A stretch of DNA of 64,000 nt from Sporolituus thermophilus DSM 23256 (GCF_900102435.1 NZ_FNBU01000003.1:1-64000); one strand, 5' to 3'; shown: positions 24,232 through 32,508, counted from the first letter of the stretch. The notes: generated by a model from the letters alone, not told the origin. Numbers and translations: made by a program.

Positions 24232-25587
24232 ATGAAGAGCAAGCCGCGACCTGAGTTAAAAAAAGGGCTGGGGTTGGCCGCGGCCACCGCGCTGGTCATG
24301 GGCAACATGATTGGCTCAGGTATTTTTATGATGCCGAACACGCTTGCCAACAGCGCTGGCCCTGGGGCTTCGCTCCTGGCCTGGGCCTTTACCGGCATCG
24401 GATCCATCCTGCTCGCGTTGACATTCGCCAATCTAGGCTCCCGATACCCGCAAACCGGCGGCCCGTACGCATTCTCCAAAATGGCCTTTGGTGAGTTTAC
24501 CGGCTTTATCAATGCCTGGTCATACTGGATTGGGGCTATTATCGGCAATGCTGCTATTTTAACGGCTTTCGCCAGCTATTTATCCTTTTTCTTCCCGATC
24601 GTTAAAGAAAATGGGCTTGTGGCCTTTACTATTACATCTTTTCTGCTGTGGTTTTTCACGTTAATTAATATTAAAGGGGTACGGGAGGCCGGTCTTGTTA
24701 CCCTTATCACTACCATCTTGAAAGTTGTTCCCTTAATTGTGTTTGTGATTGTCGGCGCCGGTCATTTCGACCTCAAAATTGCCGGGCCGATGTTTCCGGA
24801 GGGAAAGGGCATTGAAACTATCTCGGCTGCCGCTACCGCGACACTGTGGGCGTTCATCGGTCTGGAGTCGGCCACCGTTGCCGCCGGTGAGATACAAAAC
24901 CCGGAGCGCAACGTCCGTCTGAGCACCATCTGGGGTATTGGCCTGACGACCGTGCTGTATCTGGCGATAAGCCTGGTAGCCATGGGCACGATGAGCCAAG
25001 ATGCACTCGCGCAATCTTCCTCGCCGCTGGCTGATATTCTCAACCAGTATTCCGGCGGCTGGGGTTCGGAATTTATCGCTTTGGGCGCCCTTGTCTCCAC
25101 CCTCGGCGCCACTGCCGGCTGGGTATTATCTACTGCCCGCATCAGTTTCGCCGCGGCCGAGGACGGTTTGTTGCCTAAGGGTCTCGCCTCCGTTCATCCT
25201 AAGTTTGCTACGCCGCACACTTCGCTTATTGTCAGCGGCATTATTGCTAACGTCATCCTTATCCTTAACTATGTAGATTCGCTGACAGCGGCCTATAACT
25301 TCATGATTTTATTAGCTACCTTATCCTTTTTGCCGCCGTACGTTTTTGCCGCGGCGGCCGAAATACTGCTACTGTCCAAACGTACCGGGCAGTTCTCTTT
25401 TGGGAATTTTATCAAAAATTCTTTCCTCTCGCTCTTGGGCTTCGCTTATGCCCTGTGGACCATCTACGGCAGCGGTGCCGAGGCTGTTATGTATGGCTTT
25501 TTGCTTATCCTTATCGGTATTCCCGTTTATCTGTATATGAAGCTTAGCAACCAGTCGGTTATGGAAACTGCAAATATTAATTCGTAA
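24232..25587 (+). CDS. APC-family amino acid transporter, probably lysine
   Basis: This 451-residue protein with about 12 membrane helices has the APC signature near the N-terminus (ALVMGNMIGSGIFMMPNTLA) and later GPYAFSKMAFGEFTGF and FIGLESATVAAGEIQNPERN. It resembles basic amino acid/polyamine antiporters of the ArcD/CadB/LysP group. The upstream lysine riboswitch makes lysine uptake the likely function. The ATG at 24232 has AAGGAGG at ten bases. An upstream in-frame codon at 24199 lies in the terminator and is rejected. Confidence 0.9.
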   Translation: MKSKPRPELKKGLGLAAATALVMGNMIGSGIFMMPNTLANSAGPGASLLAWAFTGIGSILLALTFANLGSRYPQTGGPYAFSKMAFGEFTGFINAWSYWIGAIIGNAAILTAFASYLSFFFPIVKENGLVAFTITSFLLWFFTLINIKGVREAGLVTLITTILKVVPLIVFVIVGAGHFDLKIAGPMFPEGKGIETISAAATATLWAFIGLESATVAAGEIQNPERNVRLSTIWGIGLTTVLYLAISLVAMGTMSQDALAQSSSPLADILNQYSGGWGSEFIALGALVSTLGATAGWVLSTARISFAAAEDGLLPKGLASVHPKFATPHTSLIVSGIIANVILILNYVDSLTAAYNFMILLATLSFLPPYVFAAAAEILLLSKRTGQFSFGNFIKNSFLSLLGFAYALWTIYGSGAEAVMYGFLLILIGIPVYLYMKLSNQSVMETANINS

Positions 25588-25672
25588 CCGCTAAGACTGC
25601 CTCACTAATTAAGGTCTTGTTGCAGTTATTATTCTTCGACGAAGCTTTCTGAGGCAAATGTAAATAATTTAA

Positions 25673-25718
25673 AAAGCAGCAGGGCTCCACCACTACTGTG
25701 GTGGAGCCCTGCTGCTTT
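25673..25718. terminator. Bidirectional terminator between convergent genes
   Basis: A perfect 21-bp stem (25673-25693 with 25698-25718) surrounds a TACT loop, with an A tract on one side and T-rich sequence on the other. It serves both the APC transporter and the reductase gene on the opposite strand. Confidence 0.9.
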
Positions 25719-25753
25719 CTCAGGCCAAGAATGTGGCAGTTATTGTCCTTGCA

Positions 25754-26311
25754 TTATTTTAGGGAGCGTCCAGTGTTCTCGGCCATAGCGAGAAGTTCGG
25801 GCTGGCTGTTGATGGCATCTGCCGGTCCCAAACCGCCGCCGACGATATTTTTCACGAGTTCCATCTTAAAAAAGTTGCCGAGCCAATGGTTTAGGTAGTC
25901 TGATAAAGATTGAAAAACTTCGGCAGGTGCGCCGCTGGCCGTAACGGTAATGTATTTTTTCCCCGGCAGATAACGTATTTGATAGTCCGCATCCATGAAG
26001 GTGTACCAGCGGTCAAAAAAATTCTTCATTTGTCCGGTCATTTGTCCCATATATACCGGAGTGCCAAGAACAAGACAATCTGCCTCCACAATTTTTGGAT
26101 ATAGGGTTTGCATGTCGTCTTTAATGGCGCAGTACTCGCCCTTGGTGGTTTTGCATGTGCAACAGGCAACGCAGTCGTGAATGTTCAGGCCAGTTATATT
26201 AATAACCTCCGTTTGGTGTCCTGCTGCCGCGGCTCCCTTGCATACGGCGGTTACCAGCGCTGCCGTATTGCCGTTTTTCCTCGGGCTTCCAATAATCCCC
26301 AAAACTTTCAT
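25754..26311 (-). CDS. Flavodoxin-like NAD(P)H-dependent FMN reductase / iron-sulfur flavoprotein family
   Basis: This 185-residue protein opens with the flavin phosphate loop MKVLGIIGSPRKNGNTAALV. A Cys cluster follows (HDCVACCTCKTTKGEYCAI), then DDMQTLYPKIVEADCLVLGT and PVYMGQMTGQMKNFFDRWY. These features place it in the NADPH-dependent FMN reductase family, with cysteines typical of iron-sulfur-flavoprotein-like members. The start at 26311 follows GGGAGGAAGACGCCG; a longer N-terminus to 26368 lacks a ribosome site. Its electron acceptor is unknown. Confidence 0.88.
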   Translation of the reverse strand: MKVLGIIGSPRKNGNTAALVTAVCKGAAAAGHQTEVINITGLNIHDCVACCTCKTTKGEYCAIKDDMQTLYPKIVEADCLVLGTPVYMGQMTGQMKNFFDRWYTFMDADYQIRYLPGKKYITVTASGAPAEVFQSLSDYLNHWLGNFFKMELVKNIVGGGLGPADAINSQPELLAMAENTGRSLK

Positions 26312-26359
26312 CGGCGTCTTCCTCCCGCTATAGATGGTAATATGAAAAAATATCATAAT

Positions 26360-26386
26360 AAAGAGCACCCGTCAAGAGTGCTCTTT
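26360..26386 (-). terminator. Terminator of the DAACS symporter gene
   Basis: The stem AAAGAGCAC / GTGCTCTTT is followed on the minus strand by TTTATTATGA. It lies between the symporter and reductase genes, so they are probably separate transcripts. Confidence 0.75.
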
Positions 26387-26403
26387 AAGCTGCCAGCCAT
26401 TAA

Positions 26404-27696
26404 TTAACATTCAAAGCTCTTAGCCGCTTCAATATCTTTTTGGGATACGGTTGCACTAACCAGTTTGGTGATAACCAAGTCGCCGGATACGTTTAAAGTA
26501 GTGCGGCACATATCCAGGAAGCGGTCAACACCCAGTATCAAGCCCATGCCTTCGGCAGGAACGCCGACCGAAACGCACAGGATTGCGATTAGCGGCAGGG
26601 ACCCGCCGGGAACACCCGCTGTGCCTACGCCGGCCAAAACGGACATTAACACAACAACAAGCTGGCTTTCAAGGGGTAGGTTGATGCCATAAACTTGCGC
26701 CAAGAATAAGACAACGACGCCTTCAAACAATGCCGTTCCGTTCTGGTTGGCAGACGCGCCGCAGGTAAGTACGAAACGGGCAATCTGGGGGGGCATTTTT
26801 AGAGTCTTTTCAGCAGCTTCAAGGGCGATCGGCAGAGTTGCGTTGGAAGAAGCGGTTGAGAAGGCATAGACGTAAACTTCTTTACAGTTCTTGAAGAACT
26901 CCCAGGGGTTGGTCTTTGCAAAGATTTTTAGGAAAGAACCATAAACAACAAACTGTTGGATAAGGAGACCGAGTACGACCACCCCGGCGAAATAAGCCAC
27001 GTTCTGCAAAAAGCCCGCACCAAGCCTGTAGGTGGTATTGAAAACGATGGCGAAGATGCCGTAGGGTGCGAGCAACATAGCCCACTCAATAACCTTCAAC
27101 GAGGCATTGAATATGGTGTCAAGCATCTTGATAAGCGGATTATTTTCATCCGTAACAATCATGCTAAGCGCATAGCCGAAAATTAGCGAGAAAACCATGA
27201 GCGCGATAATTTCGCCGCCGAAGGCTCTGGCTGCGGAGTCAACCGGGTTTTGCGGAATCAGTTCAATGAAATACTGGTACCACGGTTTATTTTTTGCGGC
27301 CTCGACGTTTTTGCTAATAGTCAGCACGCCTTGGTTTTTGGCGAGCTCAGCCTTATCGAAGGTCACCCCGACACCCGGCTGGAGTATACTGGTTAGAGAA
27401 ACGGCGATAATTACTGCCAAAAAGCTTAAAACCAGAGTAAACGCTATGGATCTGCCCGCTACTTTGCCTAGGTTGCGGCCTTTGCCCAGTTCATAAACAC
27501 CCAGAATAAGGGCTGATACCAGCAGAGGAACAACGACCATGAAAATCATTCTCAGGAATATTGCACCGGTTAAAGTACAAAAATCAGTAAAGGTTTTCAT
27601 GAACGGGTAGGTTTTTTGCGGTAAGAAATAATAGCCAATTAAACCAGCAACAATACCTAAGATAAAGCCCAATAAAAGTTTTTGATACTGTTTCAT
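26404..27696 (-). CDS. Dicarboxylate/amino acid:cation symporter (DAACS, GltP/DctA type)
   Basis: This 430-residue membrane protein has DAACS hallmarks: the Ser-rich hairpin YAFSTASSNATLPIALEAAE, the NQNGTALFEG motif in the unwound helix (GASANQNGTALFEGVVVLFL), and a late Asp-containing helix with VDRFLDMCRTTLNVSGDLV. It should import a dicarboxylate, glutamate or aspartate with Na+ or H+. The start at 27696 follows AAAGGAGGTCTGCTA; an upstream in-frame ATG at 27750 is less likely. Confidence 0.92.
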   Translation of the reverse strand: MKQYQKLLLGFILGIVAGLIGYYFLPQKTYPFMKTFTDFCTLTGAIFLRMIFMVVVPLLVSALILGVYELGKGRNLGKVAGRSIAFTLVLSFLAVIIAVSLTSILQPGVGVTFDKAELAKNQGVLTISKNVEAAKNKPWYQYFIELIPQNPVDSAARAFGGEIIALMVFSLIFGYALSMIVTDENNPLIKMLDTIFNASLKVIEWAMLLAPYGIFAIVFNTTYRLGAGFLQNVAYFAGVVVLGLLIQQFVVYGSFLKIFAKTNPWEFFKNCKEVYVYAFSTASSNATLPIALEAAEKTLKMPPQIARFVLTCGASANQNGTALFEGVVVLFLAQVYGINLPLESQLVVVLMSVLAGVGTAGVPGGSLPLIAILCVSVGVPAEGMGLILGVDRFLDMCRTTLNVSGDLVITKLVSATVSQKDIEAAKSFEC

Positions 27697-27921
27697 TAGC
27701 AGACCTCCTTTTCTAAAGTATGTTACTTTTGTAACATTTAGCTGTGACAAACCACCCCTTTAATAACAAAGTGTAAACTTGAATTTAAGATCAAATATAC
27801 AATTAGCCTTATTTATTAATATTCCTTCAAGGGAAAAACAATAAGTGAAAAAATTTTAAATTGAATAATTTGTAGAACAATACTGCTGGCCACTTTGTCC
27901 TGCCAAGGGATATAACAAAAC

Positions 27922-27946
27922 GCCGCTACAGATGTACTGTGGCGGC
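27922..27946 (-). terminator. Terminator of the peroxiredoxin gene
   Basis: On the minus strand the stem GCCGCCACAG / CTGTAGCGGC is followed by GTTTTGTTAT, 22 bp after the stop codon. Confidence 0.7.
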
Positions 27947-27967
27947 ATAATCCCAAGGTGCAGGATA

Positions 27968-28561
27968 CTAGATCGTACCAGCCAGGCGTATGTCACGACG
28001 TAGCCCTGGCATTCCCGGTTTCCAACCGGCCGGGACGCCTTTGCCGGTGGCTTCGCCATATTGAATTCCCTGGAGGGTGCGGATAATTTCCCCAATGTTG
28101 CGGCCCACCTCGCGGGGGTAAACCGAGTAGTAGCGGATGCGTCCTTCGGGGTCAATGATAAAGGTTGCCCGGTAGGCGGCACCAGTATTGCAGCCCCATA
28201 CGCCGTAGGACCGGGCAATATTGCCGTTGCGGTCTGAGAGCAGCGGGTAATCGATTTTGCTGGCGCTAGGGGAAATCTCGGTGAAGATTTTGTGGGAGTA
28301 GACGCTGTCGGTGCTGATTGCGATGGCATCAGCACCTAATTCACGAATGTACGGATAAGCGTCGGCAACTGCCGCCAGTTCTGTTGGTCAGACGAACGTA
28401 AAGTCGCTGGAGTAGAAAAAGAGCAGCAGCCAGCTTCCTCTAAAATCACGCAGACATACTTCAATTTCCCGGCCGCGGTAATAGGCGGGAGCGCTGAAAT
28501 TCGGTGCCGGCTCTTCCAGGCGGAAGCACTGCCGGGGAGCGGCGATTTTGCAGTCATCCAT
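27968..28561 (-). CDS. Peroxiredoxin (AhpC/TSA family), probable selenoprotein with Sec58
   Basis: From the ATG at 28561 (AAGGAGG upstream) the frame encodes 197 residues: MDDCKIAAPRQCFRLEEPAP, LLLFFYSSDFTFV, then an in-frame TGA at 28388-28390, then PTELAAVADAYPYIRELGAD to a TAG at 27968. Peroxiredoxins have TFVCPTE at this point, where Cys is the peroxidatic residue, so TGA falls precisely on the catalytic position. Peroxiredoxins with Sec here are known. The frame is conserved on both sides (DRNGNIARSYGVWGC, ATFIIDPEGRIRYY, PAGWKPG). The usual C-terminal resolving Cys (xVCPAxW) is absent (GVPAGW). It should reduce peroxides, provided the genome has the Sec machinery. Confidence 0.88.
28367..28390 (-). 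promoter_or_regulatory. UGA(Sec) codon with possible bacterial SECIS hairpin
   Basis: Nine bases after the TGA a short hairpin can form: AACTG / CAGTT with a GCGG loop. Bacterial SECIS elements sit just after the UGA and expose a G in a small apical loop. The stem is short and the spacing is at the near limit, so this is suggestive only. Confidence 0.45.
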
Positions 28562-28786
28562 ATAGTAGCCTCCTTATGTCGTGCTACTATATCATATGCG
28601 CCAGGAGGAGGTTATGTCAGCACAAGAAACTTAAGAGCCGTTCCTGCGCTGAAGCGGGGGAGACGCCGGGTTGGGGCTATTTTGCGCATGGGGGCTTAAA
28701 TTAAATGTTTAACTTTTCGGCAGTACCGCGAATAGGATAGGAATGAAATTCAACCGTTGTACTCAATTATCAGGGGAGGAATGGAA

Positions 28787-29257
28787 ATGAGTAATTTCGA
28801 GCTGACTATCCCGGTAGTGTTGATTATCTTTAACCGGCCCCATCTTGTTAAAAGGGTCTTCGACGAAATCCGGAGGGCTAAGCCGCCTAGACTATACATA
28901 ATTGCCGACGGCCCCCGTCCACATCATCCGGACGATGTGGAAAAGTGCTTGGCCGCTAGGGCAATTATTGAAGAGGTAGACTGGGATTGTAAGGTCTTTA
29001 AAAACTTCTCGGATGTCAACCTTGGGTGCGGCCAGCGGACAGCGAGCGGGCTTGACTGGGTTTTTAGCCTGGAAGAGCAGGCAATTATCTTCGACGATGA
29101 TTGTTTGCCCCATCCGACCCTCTTTAGGTTTTATCAGGAAATGTTGGAACGGTACCGGGGTGATGACCGAATTGTCTCTATTGGCGGAAACAATTACCGG
29201 TTTAAAGGGCAGCGATCACAGTATAGTTACCATTGCTTGCGCTGTACGTTTCACTAA
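28787..29257 (+). CDS. Truncated glycosyltransferase (GT-A fold, GT2-like)
   Basis: This 156-residue product looks like the N-terminal half of a nucleotide-sugar glycosyltransferase: TIPVVLIIFNRPHLVKRVFD, LYIIADGPRPHHPDDVEKC, VNLGCGQRTASGLDWVF and the DxD-type metal site IIFDDDCLPHPTLF. Full-length relatives of this type run to roughly 300 residues and continue with an acceptor domain that is absent here. The stop at 29257 follows a stretch with no family similarity, so the gene is probably broken. The ATG at 28787 is chosen for its spacing from GGGGAGGA. Confidence 0.6.
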   Translation: MSNFELTIPVVLIIFNRPHLVKRVFDEIRRAKPPRLYIIADGPRPHHPDDVEKCLAARAIIEEVDWDCKVFKNFSDVNLGCGQRTASGLDWVFSLEEQAIIFDDDCLPHPTLFRFYQEMLERYRGDDRIVSIGGNNYRFKGQRSQYSYHCLRCTFH

Positions 29258-29518
29258 CTATCATATTCACGGGCCTTACCACTTGGAGATTGGTATATAA
29301 AGGAAGACCGCGGTCGCCTAAGGCTTGAGGCAAAGAGGCGGTTTTTCCCGGCGTCCGGTTGCGCCCGTCCAATAGTACGCAGGCAACTTTTTTGGTTATA
29401 AGCGAGGCTATAATTGATGTACGCGATCTTGTTGCTGTTATTGAGGTCCCAGCTGTCAGCAGTAGCTGCAGCCTGTACGGGATGAGTTGCAAGCGGTTGA
29501 CGTTCGCTGTAATAATAT
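29258..29518. other. Gap, probable gene debris
   Basis: No gene is supported between the truncated glycosyltransferase and the MarR operator. Several frames stay open for 60-95 codons on both strands, but none has a ribosome site or recognisable motif. It may be decayed coding sequence from the glycosyltransferase end. Confidence 0.4.
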
Positions 29519-29552
29519 GCTAAAATTATCTTGAAATCAAGATAATTTTAGC
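29519..29552. promoter_or_regulatory. Palindromic MarR-type operator
   Basis: A 34-bp perfect palindrome has 16-bp arms around an AA centre, with the core TATCTTGAAATCAAGATA. The core closely resembles the operator of MhqR, a MarR-family regulator that responds to quinones. It ends five bases before the GGAGGGG ribosome site of the marR gene, implying autorepression. Confidence 0.8.
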
Positions 29553-29564
29553 TGGAGGGGGTAA

Positions 29565-30011
29565 ATGTCGCAAGCTCTGAAATTATATGTTGTCCTCAGT
29601 CGCGCCTATCGGGCGATTCTGGCACACGACGAACGCGATGTTCGGCGCCATGGCTTAAATCTTACCGAATTTGCCATTTTAGAACTGTTGTATCATAAAG
29701 GACCGCATCCGCTGCAGCAGATCGGGAAAAAAATTTTAATTACCAGCGGTAGCATAACTTATGTGGTGGATAAACTGGAAAAAAAGGGGTTACTTTACCG
29801 TAGGCCATGCGAAAAAGACCGTCGGGTGATTTATGCTGTCCTTAGTGATGCTGGGAAGTCACTTATTGAAGCGATTTTCCCGGAACATGTTCAGGCTCTT
29901 ATGTACGCTATGGGTGGACTGTCGCCGGCGGAACAAGAAATGGCCATTTTGCTTTTAAAAAAATTAGGGCGGGAAGCGGAAAACAGGTTGTTAACATCCG
30001 GCGGGTATTAA
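29565..30011 (+). CDS. MarR-family transcriptional regulator (MhqR-like)
   Basis: This 148-residue winged-helix protein has a MarR core: LNLTEFAILELLYHKGPHPL, QQIGKKILITSGSITYVVDK and LEKKGLLYRRPCEKDRRVIY. It sits between a large palindromic operator and a DoxX gene. In Bacillus, MhqR controls quinone/catechol detoxification genes that include a DoxX-family member, so a related role is a reasonable inference. A single Cys (Cys at RRPCEKDRR) could be a sensor residue. Confidence 0.9.
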   Translation: MSQALKLYVVLSRAYRAILAHDERDVRRHGLNLTEFAILELLYHKGPHPLQQIGKKILITSGSITYVVDKLEKKGLLYRRPCEKDRRVIYAVLSDAGKSLIEAIFPEHVQALMYAMGGLSPAEQEMAILLLKKLGREAENRLLTSGGY

Positions 30012-30036
30012 AAATTAGCAATTGTGGAGGTATTTT

Positions 30037-30486
30037 ATGGTTTTTTCCAACTTGCACAAGTACAAGGATGAAGGATTATTGATTCTCCGGTTAGGCATGG
30101 GGACAATGATGATGTATCATGGTGCACCGAAAATTTTCGGGGGTGTTGCCGCCTGGGCAAAAGTAGGGGCGGCTATGAAGTTTGTGGGGATTACATTTGC
30201 ACCTGAATTTTGGGGATTTATGGCGGCTGTTTCAGAGTTTATTGGTGGACTAATGATTGTTTTGGGCTTGGGTACGCGCCTTGCAGCCTTGTTTCTCACC
30301 ATCACCATGGGGGTGGCTGCGGCCATGAAATTTGGGACTGGCGCCGGGCTGTTCGGCGCATCGCAAGCCTTGGAAAATGGAATTGTATATTTAAGTTTAA
30401 TTATTGCCGGTCCGGGCATTTATAGCTTGGACGAAAAATTATTTTCGCCAAGGAATATGGTACGGACACAGCCTTCCGGCCATTAA
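30037..30486 (+). CDS. DoxX-family membrane protein
   Basis: This 149-residue protein with four membrane helices has the DoxX pattern LLILRLGMGTMMMYHGAPKI, FMAAVSEFIGGLMIVLGLGT and RLAALFLTITMGVAAAMKF. DoxX/MhqP/CatD-type proteins are linked to thiol or quinone stress. It is 25 bp behind marR and probably co-transcribed under the same operator. The ATG at 30037 follows TGGAGGTATTTT. Confidence 0.88.
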   Translation: MVFSNLHKYKDEGLLILRLGMGTMMMYHGAPKIFGGVAAWAKVGAAMKFVGITFAPEFWGFMAAVSEFIGGLMIVLGLGTRLAALFLTITMGVAAAMKFGTGAGLFGASQALENGIVYLSLIIAGPGIYSLDEKLFSPRNMVRTQPSGH

Positions 30487-30581
30487 GCTCAAGGTGCATT
30501 AACCGCTTAGCGGACACTTGATTTGGTACAGTCTGTGTTTTTGGCAATTTTGCCAGGGTTACTCATACGGATGGATGGCGC

Positions 30582-30618
30582 AAAGGCTTCAACCCATTGA
30601 TGCGGGGTTGGAGCCTTT
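30582..30618 (+). terminator. Terminator after doxX
   Basis: The stem AAAGGCTTCAACCC / GGGTTGGAGCCTTT has one wobble pair and is followed by GTTGCATTT. The T tract is weak. Confidence 0.6.
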
Positions 30619-30807
30619 GTTGCATTTATCCGGCTGATTTGCGTAGAATGTCCGGAGCTCTGAGAATAAGGGCTTCGGAATTTTTTTTGACGACCGGTCG
30701 AAGGGCTGTTTTGGGCAACGTGGTCTGCAAGGAAAATTTCAATCACGGTGGCATATTCGGCGATCTGTTCATAAAGTATAGTAGATACATCTTAGGAGGG
30801 ATAGTTT

Positions 30808-31407
30808 ATGGGTATATTTAAGGAAATACGTAACGAGTGCCTCATCAAAGAACTGTCCCGCGAGCTGAATACAGACGTTTTATTGTTCGGCTTTGACGGG
30901 TTTGTCTACTTTGGTAATTTGCAGGCAATCGACGACTGCCGGGTTGCCTTTCTGACACCGGCAATCGAAGCCGACACAAACGCCGTGACAATCCTTACTC
31001 CGGGAGGCGAGCGGCTTGAAGTAGAATTCGCCAATGTTGATCTATGGCAAGTCATCGCTAAGGGGACCGGCATTGCCGAAGACCCGCTGGAGGAAGTTAA
31101 GGCACAGACTAATAACGGGAAGCCGGTTCCCAATGCTGTGGCTGATGCGCGAATCGAAACTGAAAGGCAAGAAAGTCACGAATTGATTCGTCAGTTAAGG
31201 CGGAGAATTGGAGACGAAGTGGTCATAACAACTCTAGGCGGGTTCCTGTTTGAAGGCGTTCTTACCGACGTCAGAGATGAATTGGCGATTTTGCGAGTGG
31301 AAGATATATTTGTACCTGGTACTTCGGACGCAATTTCAGGCGACGACGTAAGGTCGGTGGTCGTGAATCTGGAAGCCCTGACCTCGGTCTCCGGGGCGAC
31401 TACATGA
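30808..31407 (+). CDS. Hypothetical protein with duplicated Sm-like beta domain
   Basis: This 199-residue protein matches no family I can name. It contains two similar segments: LNTDVLLFGFDGFVYFGNLQ...CRVAFLTPAIE near residues 20-55 and IGDEVVITTLGGFLFEGVLT...ELAILRVEDIF near residues 130-165. The pattern V-(L/I)-x-x-x-x-G-F-(V/L)-(Y/F)-x-G-x-L resembles Sm-like small beta-barrels, joined by a charged helix. An RNA-binding or assembly role is possible but unproven. TAGGAGGG precedes the ATG and a strong terminator follows. Confidence 0.7.
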   Translation: MGIFKEIRNECLIKELSRELNTDVLLFGFDGFVYFGNLQAIDDCRVAFLTPAIEADTNAVTILTPGGERLEVEFANVDLWQVIAKGTGIAEDPLEEVKAQTNNGKPVPNAVADARIETERQESHELIRQLRRRIGDEVVITTLGGFLFEGVLTDVRDELAILRVEDIFVPGTSDAISGDDVRSVVVNLEALTSVSGATT

Positions 31408-31440
31408 TGCTATACTAGTCCGTGAATTCAAGGCCTTTTA

Positions 31441-31470
31441 GATCCGGTATCTTTCCCTACCGGATCTTTT
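31441..31470 (+). terminator. Terminator
   Basis: The stem GATCCGGTA / TACCGGATC with an 8-nt loop is followed by TTTTT. Confidence 0.85.
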
Positions 31471-31504
31471 TAATTAAAGCGCGTATTGACCGGGGGCTGA
31501 AAGT

Positions 31505-32335
31505 ATGCTCACTGCTATTGAATATATCGGCAGGGTAGGGGTTGGCATAACCTCGCCCCGTTTTTTTCGTGCTGATGACGGCAAGGTGTATGTGGTGAAA
31601 CTGCAGAACAACAAGCTTGGCTTGAAGGTATTGGTAAACGAGCTGTTGGCGGCCAAAATTGGCCAATTTATGAATTTGCCCTTTCCGCCCAGCGGTATTA
31701 TCGAGATTGGCGAGTCTCTGCTCACGGATGGCGCGGAGTCGGCTGAATACGGCGTGCTTCCAGGACGGCACTTTGCCTCAGAGTACTTGGAAGGCGCGGA
31801 GTATTTGGGACAGCATAATCTGGATAAGGCGTCCAACACTTCGGAAATGGCTGGTGTACTATTATTTGACCATATGTTTCATAATCCGGACCGTACCTAT
31901 AACAAAAAAAACCTCTTATTGCGCCGTGAAGAGGATCGATATGTAATATATGCCATTGACAATTCTCACCTGTTCAGGTCCGGCAAATGGACGCCCAGGT
32001 CGCTTGAAAGATTAAGCACGCGAAAAAGGGTATACTTTCGTTTTATTTATGCATGGCTGCTCAGAGAATGCTTGACAGCACAGGATTTTCTCCCTTACCT
32101 TGCCAGGGTGGAAAATCTGACTGATGAACGAATTGGCGGACTGGTGCGGGAGATACCCTATGATTGGCTTCCGGACGAAAATGAGCGGCAGGCCCTGGTG
32201 GAGTATATCAAAGTGCGGCGCGACATGGCTGAAGAAATCTGGCAGAGGCTGCGCAAGCATATTCCCCAGGCGCGCGGCGGGCGCAGTTGGCTTTCCGCCG
32301 CGGACCGGGGCGTCTGCTCAGTCACAGGTAAGTGA
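31505..32335 (+). CDS. HipA-like kinase family protein
   Basis: This 276-residue protein resembles stand-alone HipA-fold kinases: ATP-binding region with Lys (KVYVVKLQNNKLGLKVLVNE), ELLAAKIGQFMNLPFPPSGI, a catalytic loop HNPDRTYNKKNLLL (the D-x-x-x-x-N arrangement) and a metal-binding IDNSHLF. No HipB-type antitoxin gene lies next to it, so a toxin-antitoxin role is not supported. The GGGGGCTGAAAGT before the ATG is a fair ribosome site. The target is unknown. Confidence 0.7.
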   Translation: MLTAIEYIGRVGVGITSPRFFRADDGKVYVVKLQNNKLGLKVLVNELLAAKIGQFMNLPFPPSGIIEIGESLLTDGAESAEYGVLPGRHFASEYLEGAEYLGQHNLDKASNTSEMAGVLLFDHMFHNPDRTYNKKNLLLRREEDRYVIYAIDNSHLFRSGKWTPRSLERLSTRKRVYFRFIYAWLLRECLTAQDFLPYLARVENLTDERIGGLVREIPYDWLPDENERQALVEYIKVRRDMAEEIWQRLRKHIPQARGGRSWLSAADRGVCSVTGK

Positions 32336-32425
32336 AACAAGCTCCCGTTCCTGCTGCGGCAAGACCGGGAGCTCTATGGTGCGCCCGGCAAGGGCGTCGG
32401 CCAAATCTTTACTTGTCAAAGACAT
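32318..32425 (-). CDS. Possible 35-residue small protein
   Basis: The frame from the ATG at 32425 reads MSLTSKDLADALAGRTIELP then VLPQQERELVSLTCD. Composition is protein-like and hydrophilic, but there is no purine-rich ribosome site, and it overlaps the last 18 bases of the HipA-like gene on the other strand. Reported as a candidate only. Confidence 0.25.
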   Translation of the reverse strand: MSLTSKDLADALAGRTIELPVLPQQERELVSLTCD

Positions 32426-32482
32426 GGGGTGCGAAGACTAAATTATCGCAGTGGCTCAAGGCCTGTGGCAAGTCTGCAGGTT

Positions 32483-32508
32483 TTTTTATGTTTATCTATC
32501 CGTGAGGC
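32483..32508 (+). repeat. Post-hairpin repeat, copy A
   Basis: A 26-nt segment beginning TTTTTATGTTTATCTATC recurs at 35541-35566 with three mismatches. Both copies directly follow a GGCCTG...CAGG hairpin. Confidence 0.6.

Noticed and set aside
29202-29492. 96-codon minus-strand frame in the gap after the truncated glycosyltransferase
   Set aside because: No ribosome site, no motif, and it partly overlaps the glycosyltransferase remnant.
31505-32335. HipBA toxin-antitoxin system
   Set aside because: No small HTH antitoxin gene is adjacent, and the protein is of the stand-alone HipA-like kinase type.
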